From Verpa conica (taxonomy: Eukaryota; Ascomycota; Pezizomycetes; Pezizales; Morchellaceae): a DNA stretch of 64,000 bases. The notes below the pieces were generated by a model. The model was not told the origin of the DNA. It saw only the letters and a program-made list of their open reading frames with translations, and ran no database searches. Position numbers and translations under genes: made by a program. The stretch lies in contig JAUFSD010000007.1 in NCBI GenBank assembly GCA_033030425.1, positions 1,240,001-1,304,000 on the forward strand, given 5' to 3'. Shown piece by piece: positions 1 to 11,204 of this stretch; positions within the stretch are counted from its first letter, which is position 1, and each line of letters opens with the position of its first letter.

Positions 1-1641
1 GTATAATTGGGACAGGGACTTGTTGAGCCTGTGAGTAAGGGTTCTGCGGCTGGTACGCAATTGGATATGCTGGTCCTGTTTGGGTCGAAAATTGGTGCTG
101 TGTAATAAATGGCGGTTGCCCTGTGGTGAAAATGGTATCAGGTTGTTGAGTGTATTGGGCCTGGATCTGAGGGACCTGGGATAACTCCTGTTGGTTTCCG
201 AACATAGGGGTTTGCTCCGACTCAATAGATTCAAAGAAATCAATAAGATCTGGAGCAACAGCCCTTGGTTGGGCCGGTTCCGGCATAGAGGTAGCGGGTG
301 TAGGGCTAGGAAATCTTTGGGCAGCGGCAGTTTTTGACTGCTGGCCAGGGGGTGGTGAGCCCGGCTTGACAGAAGTAGGAATGGGTTTTCCAGTCCTCTT
401 CGCCTCTTGAGTGGCGAGATAATTTCTTCTATTGGAGTCAAATTCAGGGTCATGCAGATATTCCTCTAGTGACGATGTAAGACTAGTAGGCGCATGTTTG
501 AGATTAGGGATCTGTAGGCGAGTTGCTGTTTCTACTGATCTTGCTTGCTGCAGATACTCAACAACATCAGCAGTCTGCTTGGTAAAGGTCTTGTAGATTT
601 CTAAGCCACGCTCCGCATCGTAACGAGACATTTCAAAGTAGTGTTCTGCAAGCGCAAGGTTATAAATAATTAGCCTCCTTCGTACTCAAAGGGCATAGAA
701 ATGCAAACCTAAGACATTTATCACTCCTTCATTCACGACATGGAACAAAACCAAAAGGTCCATCACGAGCAGCCTGAACGCCAGCAATGAAATCTCGTTA
801 TCAACATCTGTTTCCAGAAACTAAGCATGCAAATCAGCAAAGCTGCTTTATTCCGGAATATTAAGACTATAAGGCCGAGAAAGATGGTATTCATACTGTA
901 CACTTCAACAACGCCCTTATCTGCGTTTGTACACACTCAACCTCTCGGAGGAGTCCCTTCTCTATACTTAACTTTCTTAACCTTCCTTCACCGCTCCTAA
1001 CGTAGTCTGTTCTTACGTCACCGTATGTTCTCGCTCTTTCAAGGAGGTATTGTGAGTAATGTCTGATGTTTCTTCCTTGTTCCTGGGCTATAGTAAATTA
1101 AAAGTCAGCTATATATCTTAGTATGCCATAAGACACCCTATACAAGATGCGAGGTGATAATAAAAAAAGTTGTACACACCATCAGAGTAATGACTAACAG
1201 TGATGAGCCGTGGATGCTTACGGAGGTAGCGGAGGGTTACCTCGCGCTCCCCCTCACGTATCATGAGATGAACAATAATGAGAGATTTGAAGACAATCTA
1301 ATCATACCAGAATGCCGTGTTAGATAGGGCTTGTTTAAATTGGTTATGATAGAGCTGACCGTCCATGTTTGATCCTTAACTCGGTTGTTCAGTGCCCGAA
1401 AGACTTCAGCAATACCGGCTTCGCCGGCATGAGTCGCAATAAGGATATGTTCGACATATTTAGATTTTGGGGCCGCAAGCTTAACCTTAGTCGCTCCCTA
1501 TTCACAAGTCAGCACCAAAACCACCCCCATTTTTCAGCTCATCCAATCTTTCCACCTTCCACCTTTCTGCCGCCGTAAACTCCGCGTCGCAAATCGAAGG
1601 AACAGACATGCCTTCACTGATTTCTCAAAGGAGGTAGCCAT
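1..1641 (-). CDS. YAP1801: AP180/CALM-type clathrin assembly protein (ANTH domain), 3' end beyond window
   Basis: Endocytic adaptor: ANTH proteins bind PI(4,5)P2 at the plasma membrane and recruit clathrin. Exons read on the minus strand: 1641-1612, 1497-1360, 1297-1180, 1087-897, 820-709, 645 to beyond base 1; all phases agree and give about 411 residues with no stop. The N-terminus MATSFEKSVK is joined to GATKVKLAAPKSKYVEHIL, the ANTH start. Later landmarks are KSLIIVHLMIREGE, DYVRSGEGRLRKLS, FRLLVMDLL, NEGVINVL and EHYFEMSRYDAERGL. After the domain comes a Pro/Gln-rich tail, as expected for clathrin/EH-protein binding. The first intron appears to use a GC donor (1611-1610); intron 2 has a GTCAGC donor. 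The C-terminus lies outside the window. It diverges from MSD1 across a 1.8-kb spacer. Family assignment is firm; orthology to one of the two yeast paralogues is not implied. Confidence 0.9.
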
Positions 1642-3432
1642 CTTTCCACTCCCGAAATCTTCGACGTCCTTACGTCAACGTCCCAAGTAGTAGATTCTCC
1701 CCACCTTGGTTATGCTCCAGCAGAACTCGGTCTTTAGCCACTAGTATTGCTGAATTTTCTAGCTAGTCCTCCCTACGTAGATCCAGGTGTGCTGAATTCT
1801 TAATTTACTGACCTGGCTTGGCGTTTTGATGCCGCTGTTGAGAGCAGGACTACCAGGCGGGAATTCTAGACGACGTATTAAAGCGGGCGGGGAAAGGTGC
1901 CGAGAATGACGAAATACCTGCACCGACTGAACTTAATCACTTACTGGCCAGCGTTATGCAAACTCATGTAGTGTATGGAGAAGACTAGTGCGATAGATAT
2001 TAGTATGTGAAGTATCGGCCTTTGTCGCTCTCTGCAGACCTCGCAGAGTCTCTGTGACAGTTGCCTCGTTGGTAGTTGATTGGGGGGGGGGGGTGGGGGC
2101 GGTGGAAGCGAGGGGGGGTTAAAGGCCTTTGTTCGATTGTAGGATTATTTTTCCTTATGGTAAGGGATTGTTGGGGGGCGGTTGGTTTCACTCACTTCAC
2201 AGCGCAAGAGAGTGGCTGCCAAAAGATGTCAAGGTTGAGTTATAATGGGAGATTACACCACCGGATCAATTATTTTGGCATATAGAGCGGAGGTAAACGG
2301 GAATTATTGATAGGGAGCACCACAGGGAGGGGGCAAAAAAAGAGGGGGCTCTGCTATTACTGCTGCAGGAGAAGACGTGAGGTTGAAGCGGGACAGATGC
2401 TACGTTGGCTAAGGGGAGTCTTTGGAGATTGATTGATCTAGAGTGGTTGGCTGGCTGGCTGGCCGTTGACCCATGCATGGGTGTGGCTGGGGACGGAAGC
2501 GAATAAGTGGATCACGGCTTCTGCATAAGCTGCGGTTCTAAATACAAAGCGATGAGGGTAAATAAAGTATGACGATGTGGCAGTACTCCTGATCTCTTTG
2601 CAGAGTTTTCAGCGAGTCAAAACCCAAAGCAGTTGTACTAATATATACCAACTACTGTGAAGCAGGCCAATGCTGGAACTCCCGCATTGGCCTGTGTCTC
2701 ATAACTGCGCGTTTATTCTATCGCAAAAGATATACTGAGTCAAAGGATGTTCTCGCCTAAGACTCCACCTAGTCTGCGATCTTACCAGCGGAGGAAACAG
2801 AAACAACAAACTTTTTAGCGTCTCGGAAAATAATGAAAGTATTCAATACAGGTATAAATTGGATTTTTCTATTTAAAATAACTGGGATTGCGACGGCTAT
2901 CATGAAAATAAAAATAAACATATCCTCCAAGACTTATTTCAGAGATGCCATTTAAAGCGTCCGATCTTGTAACAAGGTGTGTGTGCTCGAACGCCTATTT
3001 CACGGTTAACACCAAAACTCCTTTCGAAGAACCCTTGAGCCAGCCCGTCGGTGACGAACAGGCGGAGAGTACCCCCGAGAAAAGATGGGAAACCAAATCA
3101 TAGAGTGCACGCTAGGCTTTCATCATCTAGTAACTAGTTAGTATTAAAAGTAAAAAAAATTCAAAGGAGGAATGAGGTGGAGCGTCTTACTTATTGAACT
3201 TGGAAGGATACGGAAGAAAGACAGTGTGGGAAGGTGGGCGTTTTATAAGTTAGGATGAAAGTGCTGAGTCATCCATTGTATGAAGCACTTACCCGGCTGC
3301 CAGCGGCGAAATCTTTGCAGGGCCAAGCCGAGTAGTTACGATATTGGGTAGGTTAGGGTGGAACATCATTATATCACCGTGCGTTTACAGTATTTGAAAG
3401 TCTCTTTCAAACATCTCAATTGAACCGAAGAA
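1642..3432. other. Divergent intergenic region between YAP180 and MSD1
   Basis: No coding stretch that I can support. It holds the promoters of both flanking genes, a homopolymeric G tract around 2080-2096, a GGCT tetramer run near 2448-2463 and a short perfect hairpin (separate entry). No transposon homology to the rest of the window was noticed. Confidence 0.6.
2663..2694. repeat. Perfect 11-bp hairpin
   Basis: CAGGCCAATGC at 2663-2673 is the exact reverse complement of GCATTGGCCTG at 2684-2694, with a 10-nt loop. There is no T tract after it, so no terminator reading is proposed. The arms contain CCAAT/ATTGG, so an inverted pair of CCAAT-box sites upstream of MSD1 is possible. Confidence 0.6.
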
Positions 3433-6317
3433 ATGTCGGCACAGGCCTCCTTGTCGCGCATCTGCCCTCGTTGCCGCATACAGATCTTGATTTCTGGATT
3501 TTGCCAGTCAATTTCATTCTTGCCCAGTGGCTCCTTGCTACGATCTTCATGCTCTAGATATACAGCCAGGCCCTCAGCCCAGAGTTTTGTATTTTCAGCG
3601 CAGTTCAGGTCCATCTCTTCAAAGGAATCAATCTCCGGGGCAGGGGTCGAGGGGGAAAGTGCTTCAGAAGTGAAGGTACCGCCCAGTGAGCAACAGGCGG
3701 AGCCCAGTCCTAGTGTTACGAATCCTGAGGGAGGTCAACGGAGCCGTCCTATTATAACCATCGCCAACACCATAGTCAACCTAGATGCTAAGCTGTTCTT
3801 ATCTGGCGCAAAATCTCGGCTAAAGAGAGCTGCTGAGGCCGAAAACGATGACCCATTTGACCCATTGGTCTCATCTGGCGCGAAGCAGGCGGACGCAGAT
3901 TTCTTGAAAAATTACAGGACATTGCTTTCAGACACTAGAAGAGATATTGAGAGGGAGATCAATGACCCAGAGGAGTTACGAGGAATAGCAGATGATTCTA
4001 TAAAGATGCCTGAGGGAGTGAAGAGAATGGCGATAACTCGGAAGAGCCCAACGGTTTGTAAAACCACACCTAGTATTAATCTATAATTCATGTTCTTATT
4101 CTCATAATAATCGACTAAACAGAACCCGCATGCCTCTTGGCCTACAGAACTGCCACCTGAGCTCAAAGGTGTAGCTTCGAAGTGTGACTTAGCCCTTCCC
4201 CAGAATGGTCTGGTTCTCTGAAAGCATGAAGTTAACGTTTTTACCAGTCATATTCCCTCCAGCAACTCACCGAATGAAAGATCTCAAAGAGAATGATGTC
4301 GGACATGAGGTCACCATGCACGGGTTCCTCACTACCCCAAGAATAATTAATAAGAAACTCACGTTTGCAAACTTTTTCGACTTCCATTCAGGTCCTAGTA
4401 TCCAGATTCAGGTTGTTTCAAATTTATTTACAGACCCTACACCAGATCAAGAAAGAGCACAAGAAATTCTACTATCACTTGCACCATTTACTCCTGTCTC
4501 CATCAGCGGCAAGATTGTCAAAAGAGAGTCCACTCGGAGGCATAAAGACGAAATAGAACACAGAGGGGGCTCCTCAAAAGCCTTTATAAAGCGAGAGTTC
4601 GCCTCACGCCGTCCTGTTGAAACGGTCTCAGAAAACGCCTCAACATTTCTCGAAATTCATATAGACAGCCTGATAATGCTTAATTCCGTTTCGGAAGATT
4701 TAATATATACTCAAGGTACTGTCTTTCCACCAGAGCAACGCCATCTTCAACTACGGACAAACTCTTTTCTATTCTCGGCAATTCGTCTCCGAGCAAAGGT
4801 TGCCTCAATTTGCCGGGATCAGCTCGAAAAGACTGATTTTCTTGAAGTGGAGACACCACTGCTTTTCAAATCCACTCCGGAGGGTGCTCGGGAGTTTCTG
4901 GTTCCAACCAGGAATAAAGAAAATGGGGGCGGGATGTGTTACGCCCTACCTCAATCGCCACAACAATATAAGCAAATCCTAATGGGAAGTGGTGTGGCTC
5001 GTTATTTTCAGCTCGCAAGGTGTTTTAGAGACGAGGATTTGCGGGCAGATAGGCAGCCGGAATTCACGCAATTAGACCTAGAAATGTCTTTTGCAACAGG
5101 AAATGATGTAATGAGTGTAGTTGAGAAACTTCTGAACAGAATCTGGAGGGAGGCGCTTAATATAGAGCTGGGAGAAGAGTTCCAGAGAATGACCTGGTGG
5201 TATGCGATGAAATTCTATGGAAGTGATAAGCCAGACCTTCGGTTCCCTAAGCCAAAGGTGAGCCTTTGCCAAATTTCCAACTTGAAGCTACACTCGCTGA
5301 TCAATGTTCATACAGATAAATGAGATTTCTAGCATTCTTCCTCACCTCGTAAAAAGCAAAGATGAACATATAGAGGTCCTGTCTTTCACATGCGATAGAT
5401 CAGCTTCTCCAGAACAAGTCCAGCAACTTCATGAAGCTTTTAAAGAAGAATTTAGAGGTGAAGGCGAGGAAAGTTTCCTATCCTATATTGTCGGCGACCG
5501 GTCAGCTCTTCACGACCCAGACTTGCTACAAGCCAAAATCGGCGAAGCAAAGATGGCAGAAATTAATAAAGAAATCTGGGCAATTCCAGGTAGCATTGTG
5601 GTAATAAAATCTAGAAAGGGTTATTGGTCGGTAAGTGAATTATTATTGAATTTTGAGTCTGAATAAGCGCTCATCGCTAGAAACTAGGGTGGGAACACAA
5701 AACTTGGTCTTATTCGAACTGCTCTGATTAGCAAAGCTCGAGGTTTGAATCTCCTCAAGACACCCGAGAGGCCCGAATTCGTCTGGATAATAGACTTTCC
5801 ACTCTTCTCGCCTAGTTCGGATTCAGAGCCCGGGCAACAAGGAACTGCGGGGCTTTCATCGACTCACCATCCATTCACAGCACCACACCCGAAAGACATA
5901 GCCATGCTCCCTTCAGCGCCAGAAAAAGTGAGGGGGGAGCACTATGATATTGTGGTGAATGGGGTGGAGCTTGGTGGTGGCAGCCGCAGAATCCACGACG
6001 CGGCATTACAAAGATACATACTTGAAGGAGTACTCAAGGTTAACCCATCGCGTATTCATCAGTTCAATCATCTTTTAGATGTCTTGAACAGCGGCTGCCC
6101 ACCGCACGCAGGTATCGCATTGGGCTTCGATAGACTTATTGCTATACTACAAGGAACTGACTCAGTCAGAGATGTCATAGCATTCCCAAAGAGTGCTAGA
6201 GGTGCAGATCTTTTGGTGGGCAGCCCGAGCATGGCCAGCGATGAGGATTTAAAGCCGTACCATTTGAAGAAGGATAGGCACGAGGAAATAGGATGGGGAA
6301 GGGAAGGCATGATGTAG
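3433..6317 (+). CDS. MSD1: Mitochondrial aspartyl-tRNA synthetase with long N-terminal extension
   Basis: Class II synthetase that charges mitochondrial tRNA-Asp. Proposed exons: 3433-4053, 4123-4168, 4248-5257, 5316-5630, 5688-6317 (873 codons plus stop). An OB-fold anticodon region (LTFANFFDFHSG) is followed by GAREFLVP near residue 433, motif 2 (CFRDEDLRADRQPEFTQ) near 480, the HYDIVVNGVELGGGS strand and motif 3 (GIALGFDRLIAIL) near 809. The bacterial/mitochondrial GAD-type insert lies between. The yeast enzyme is about 658 residues; this model has about 220 extra N-terminal residues with a basic, Ser-rich start that could target mitochondria. The extension is joined through a 46-nt exon. 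If that second intron is not removed, the first part ends at a TGA near 4218 as a separate protein, so two overlapping genes remain possible. An ATG at 4205 could alternatively start the enzyme. Confidence 0.88.
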
Positions 6318-6840
6318 ATATATAAAAAGGCAAGAAAAGAGGAAGATTGTTGGGTAGCCCTCTACAGCTCCACCATAGGCCTAGCTAATCATGTTCCTAC
6401 TCTCATGATTTATGGAATAAATCATTTCCAATTTCTACTCTAGTTATCGCCAGCGAGGATGGCAACGTCCAGAGAATCAAAAGCAGTTAATTATTGAGAC
6501 TACATAGACATTTAAAACAGGATCTAAAGACAGCGCAATCTGTAATTGGTACCACTCGTTCTCGTCAGACGTTTTCGGGTTGCGGTAGTTGGGTTAGGCA
6601 ATGGCTCAAGCCGGTGGATCCAAGTATGGCAGAGAACAATAATGATAGAATTATTTGTGAGAAAAGTGCCTCATGAAAACGTAGAAAGTGACTAAAAGAG
6701 CGAGACAGGGAAAGATAACCATCGGAGACCCTAGGCAAACAAGTCCAATACATGTATTACGCTTCAAATTAATTCCCTCCATATGTAGCAATAGTAGCAG
6801 CTAGTGTGCGAGGCAGGGTTACAATAAAGCCATTAATGTA
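6318..6840. other. Intergenic, nothing recognised
   Basis: 3' flank of MSD1. Short open frames here lack codon structure and family similarity. Confidence 0.5.
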
Positions 6841-6846
6841 ATTAAT

Positions 6847-6935
6847 AGGGACGGACGGATTCTCCTGACGCTCTAAGAGGTATCCTTAGGGCCCAGAACA
6901 TGTGTTTTTACAGCAACTGCGTGAGGCGCCCAGTG
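6847..6935 (+). repeat. Degenerate fragment of repeat F
   Basis: The order of words (GGACGGAC...TCCTGACGCTC...GTGTTTTTACAGCAACT) matches, with many changes, the same stretch of the F repeat near 20200-20290 in the same orientation. It is a heavily decayed copy. Confidence 0.55.
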
Positions 6936-7746
6936 TAACTGATATACATGGCCGCTACATTCTTAAGAGTTGTTTCAGTACCGGTAACAGTAGAGTTTTT
7001 AGTACCTATAGTAGGGGTTAGCTACCAACTGTAAGAGTTAACTACAACACTACTACTAAGCTGTAAGGGCGGGGCTCGGAGGGTGCCTAAGTGACTTCGG
7101 TAGTACGGCGGATGGTGAGGATTTGTTACAGTTTCTACAAAACTATTTAGAATTGGCAAGTACAGTCGAGGGAAACGAACGGTCTCCAGGGGGACCGGTC
7201 TTAGACATGTCTCAAACTCAGATCCCCCTCTCTCTGCCTCGCCATGTAGCCCCACCATGAAAATGAATACATGTAATAGATATATGAATATGGTGCGCAT
7301 GGGCTTAAAGGTGGGCCAATGAAACCCTGGCTTGGAACGCCCCTACCATGCCGAGGTACACCCAAGTATGCCTGAATGTACCAATTACACTGGCTACTTC
7401 CCTCCCAAAATAAAAATATTTGTATATCTCAAAATAAAGTCCCCCAGATACAATATCTATTGACATAGAAGTACCTGAGTATTTTTAATATATGAAAAGG
7501 TCCTTTAGTGTATAATATTAGAGAATTTCTGCCTCAGTATATATGATCCTGTACTAGGTATAATAGAGAATGGTTCCAAATAGCTGTTTTCACACCCAAA
7601 ACTAATATTTTATTCCACAACAACCACTGGCTTGGATAGCTTATAAAAAGTTGAGAATCTTTAATATGGCTATCCTAAGCTTCTCAACTTTTTCTGTGAC
7701 CCTTGGCTAAACATGTACCTCTGAATATCGGCGCAAAGATTGTGGT
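6936..7746. other. AT-rich non-coding stretch
   Basis: No gene supported. A short inverted repeat (AAGCTTCTCAACTTTTT against AAAAAGTTGAGAATCTT) brackets about 7640-7692, next to the LTR. Confidence 0.4.
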
Positions 7747-8144
7747 TGTAAAAGTACACAAGCCCTTGCTCTAGTGGGGACAGCAGGTGATGTCTAAAGA
7801 GCTGGGACACTAAGGGCACATGGACTACAAGACTGGGGAGACTGGAACTAGAGTAGGTACTTGGTAGTAAATACAAGTTGAAGGATAGAGAGCTAAGACT
7901 AAGAACTGGGGAAATGGCTCGATACTTATAGTATGGCCGAAACATGAAAGGGAAGGGGCTGACACGTGTAGCGTGTCAGACTACATGAAACAAGAACATG
8001 ATACGTGATATGAAACTAAGGAGATCCCATACATGAAACATAAATAAGACTAGACATGAAACTGATGTGAAACGGGCAAGGCTGATTGGTGGTCGAGTGA
8101 CAATTTGTGACTGAGTGAGAACTGATGATTTGTCGTTCTTGACA
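7747..8144 (-). mobile_element. Solo LTR, family A, copy 1
   Basis: 398 bp, minus orientation, TGTCAAGAAC...TACTTTTACA (TG...CA ends). It is nearly identical to the copy at 15162-15585, including a TATA-like CTATAAGTATCGAGCC, but lacks a 26-bp palindromic block (TGACGTGGCCTGCCACGTCA core) found in copy 2. Flanking 5-mers (GTGGT, CTAAA) do not match, so its insertion was followed by rearrangement. The outer side abuts a fragment of the TIR element exactly at the LTR edge. Confidence 0.8.
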
Positions 8145-8448
8145 CTAAAGCTCCAATAGTTACTATCAATGCTTTAGAAGCTGCCGTCAGGGCTTTCAGG
8201 GCTCCGTCAGACAAAGCTACAGTAAAAAGTACCGTAGAGTTTTGGGTGCTTCAGAAAACTCTACTGGATACTTCAAGAGACTCCACCAGAGTCTCTGGAG
8301 CCTCCTAGGAGACGTCAAGAGACATCAAGAGGCTGCAATACCTAGTATCTCTGTCAGGAGAGTATGGATACACCTGACGTACAAATTAGTAAGCTTGTAT
8401 CCTGACAGAGTGCTTGTCTGTCAGGATACAATTTTGTATATACTGATG
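8145..8448 (+). mobile_element. Terminal fragment of the TIR element
   Basis: Diverged match to the reverse complement of 31392-31700 in the complete element, ending in ACTGATG (8442-8448), the element terminus. Shared words include GGGCTCCGTCAGACAAAGCT and GTATCCTGACAGAGTGCTTG. Many differences are C/T or G/A. Confidence 0.7.
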
Positions 8449-8989
8449 ACGTTGAGCATGGGAATACCGCAAACCTTTGGGTGTGCTGGTTCCTCTTTGT
8501 CGAACCTTACCTTCTTTTTGGTGCCCCCTCGGGAAAGTTGCGTCCACCAGCTCCTATTAACTCTGGACTTCACACTGCCAGTCTCTGTAAGCCTAGCTCT
8601 GGAACCTCTATCAAAGTCTTTCAGAAACCCTCTCTATCTCACTTGATTTGGATGAGTCTCTATTCGTTGCCCTTAGGCACTCACGACAAAATTGGAAACC
8701 CCTTAACTAAGGACCATTTCCCACCATTACCATCAAGCGGGCATCCCTTCTCAACAACACTTTATTTTACCGGACCAGGCAGACATGATTCTCCAGGTCC
8801 TCTATTATACGACAACACTTTCTCTGACCGGAAAAAGTATCTCAATCAACATCAGCAAAAGTTTTAAGGCCCAGGGACACACACTACAGGCCCAGGGCGT
8901 ACCTGGTATACCTGAGAGTCTCGGGTCTTGCCTCGCGTGTCCCTGCTTCTGTGTCCCAATGGTCCCGGACTGTCTGCAGTGATCCGGCG
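8449..8989. other. Unclassified degenerate sequence
   Basis: Open frames of 100-130 codons occur but show no family motif and overlap in different frames. Possibly eroded transposon internal sequence; I cannot name it. Confidence 0.3.
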
Positions 8990-9600
8990 ACTCCTGAACC
9001 TAGTTACCCGGCCTGCTATCTCGGCCCTAGCCTCGCCAAAAACCTCTAAGTCCCTGCTCTCCTCCACAACACCTCAATACTGACGACACATAGCAGCAAC
9101 CTCCTCCAGCAAAGCAGCGAACCCCCCCTCCAGCGAACCCCCTCCAGCGAACCCCCCTCCAGCAAACCCCCCTCCAGCGAAAAGCCTTACCGTCATGGTA
9201 CGAACACCCTTTGTCTGGCTGTGGTCTGACTGTGACTGACGCGCTGACAGGACTTAAGCAGACCCACGAGTAGCAGGAGCAGGGCACCAGCAAGTCAGCA
9301 GACCCCCCCATATAAAGCAAACAACCCACCTGTCACGGTACGAACAGCCTTCGTCCGCCATTGTCTGACTATGGTATGACTAGGAACGGTGACTCCTGGC
9401 GAACGAAGAAAAGCAGCAGGTAGACGCAGCAGGTAGGCAGCAGGCAAAAGCAAAAGCTTTTTGTACATGTAATAAATAGAATACATCGACCCAATAATTT
9501 CGATTGCAAAAGCCGCGACAGCGAGACATACGAGAATATCGAGACTCCCTCCTGCAGTCCCTAAGAGCCTGCAGACGTCCTGGACCCATATACGCCTAGT
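8990..9600 (+). mobile_element. Relic of TIR-element interior with minisatellite units
   Basis: GTTACCCGGCCTGC...CTCGCCAAAA...CCTCTAAGTCCC near 9002-9055 matches 31752-31802 of the complete TIR element in the same orientation. It is followed by CCTCCAGC-type repeats and two GTACGAAC...GTC(T/C)G units like those at 31970-32800. No termini were found. Confidence 0.55.
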
Positions 9601-11204
9601 CTTCGACAACCGCGACACCCACCTAGGTCCCCCGGGATACCGAGCAGGATCTCGGGATCGGGTAGTGTCTCAGCTGTCCCACCAGTCCCAGGGACCCCCC
9701 GAGAGCTCCAGAGACAAAATCTAACTTTTGCTGATGAAGAAGTGGTTGACATCTGGTCCTTATACGGTCATCCACTCCCTTACTATTAACGGTATGTCGA
9801 CTGACAACAGTCCCTACCTCCTCTACTTTGGTTCCACATAGTGGAAACTCAACTTTGCTTCACATCCTACGCTCTCCTTACCTCTCTGCCAGAGGATTGT
9901 CTGTGTCTAGCTTTGGCTAGGGAAAGAGTTACGACGCCGGGAAATGGGAGCTCCTGTCCGTAAGGAGCTGTTCATCACTTGCACCGCGATGTTAGTGAAC
10001 CTCACTCAGGACCCGATACACTCCCCGGGATTCAAGCCCATCGACATGAAACGCCAGATTGAAAGATGCTCTTAGAAGAACGAGGTTGTTTATTGTTTGG
10101 TCTACATGTTCTTTCTTTGGTGTCGCTTAGTTAGTTCTATGTGTTCTTTCTTTGGTATGTTCCTTCATGCGTTTAGTTCATAGATACATGTACATTCTTT
10201 GGCCGGTACCCAGTACTGTTTAGTTAGTTTTAGTGGAGTTAGTTGGCGGTCTTCTCAGAGACTTACTTAGTGGGCCTCGGGCCTAAATAGGAAATAAATT
10301 CTTCTTTTTCTTCTTCTTCTCTTCAGTTAGAATCAATAGAAGTTTTTCTCTTCTCGCTGCCTCCACTACTATATCGTTACGCAATTGCTGAACCCACTAC
10401 AAATTCTTCACAAACTCTTGGTATTTTGCTTGTAACGAATAGTTACCTTGCCATTAAGTTAGTTGTATCCTGTGGTTATGCTGCTCCCATGCCGTGCCCC
10501 TTGAAACTTGATAAACTCTTATCAAAAGGAGCTTGCCCAAAGATTTGCACCTACAACATTTGAGCACATTTTAAAAGAACCCTTAAACTGGCAATAAGAG
10601 ATTTCGGAAAGTTCTCTAGCCATAAAGTAGAATTTAGATCTTTTTCTCAAGAGCTATAGAATAATATGGAGAGGATGTAACTGTATTATTTTATAGGTTC
10701 TATGCCCAGAAGGATTACTACTGTTATGAAGTGCCATGAGGCCATACAAAATGGTAAATATACTTTGAGTATTATTCTATTAGTCTATTATTTCAATTCC
10801 TATGTATATAGTTTTCTTCATTAAGGGTTGTCATTTTTCTCTCCCTTTGTGGGTTGTGTCGAGGCGCGCCAAGCCTCGTGTCCCGTCACTAAACGACCGC
10901 GATTTTAATAGGCCACGGACTATCTGCCCCTGACTTATTTGCCACTTCCTGATATATACAACTTGTTTTACCGCCGCTTTGGGAGGTGGCAGCATTTTCT
11001 GCCGGACTACGGCATAGTAATATCTCTGTACTTTACCGAACAAGCACCCCTGGATGCGCATCGAGTCGACACCGTTTCTCCCACTTCTCATAGGCACTCA
11101 GAAACACACAAATACCCTACTCAGGCTATGGGTTTCTTTATATAACCCTAGGCATCAATACTTCAGCACTCTCCCCACATCTCCATCCTTCCACTGCAAT
11201 CACC
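9601..11204. other. Repeat-derived sequence and Kelch-gene promoter
   Basis: 9601-10480 has a non-genic look, with AATAAATTC plus pyrimidine runs near 10291-10330 that could be the 3' part of an old LTR; no boundary is demonstrable. 10480-11204 is the 5' flank of the Kelch gene, with a TATATAACC box near 11139, about 65 bp before the ATG. Confidence 0.35.

Noticed and set aside
7670..7945. Open frame (91 codons) repeated as a frame at 15387-15755
   Set aside because: Both lie inside LTR A, start at its TATA region and differ after the LTR end; the identity reflects the repeat, not a conserved protein.
8242..8982. Three overlapping plus-strand frames
   Set aside because: They cross the end of the TIR-element fragment into unclassified sequence and show no motif or codon bias.
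10010..10050. Possible tRNA B-box (GGGATTCAAGCCC) and similar TTCGATTCG words in element D
   Set aside because: Flanking bases do not form a T-stem and no acceptor or A-box partner lies upstream at the right distance.
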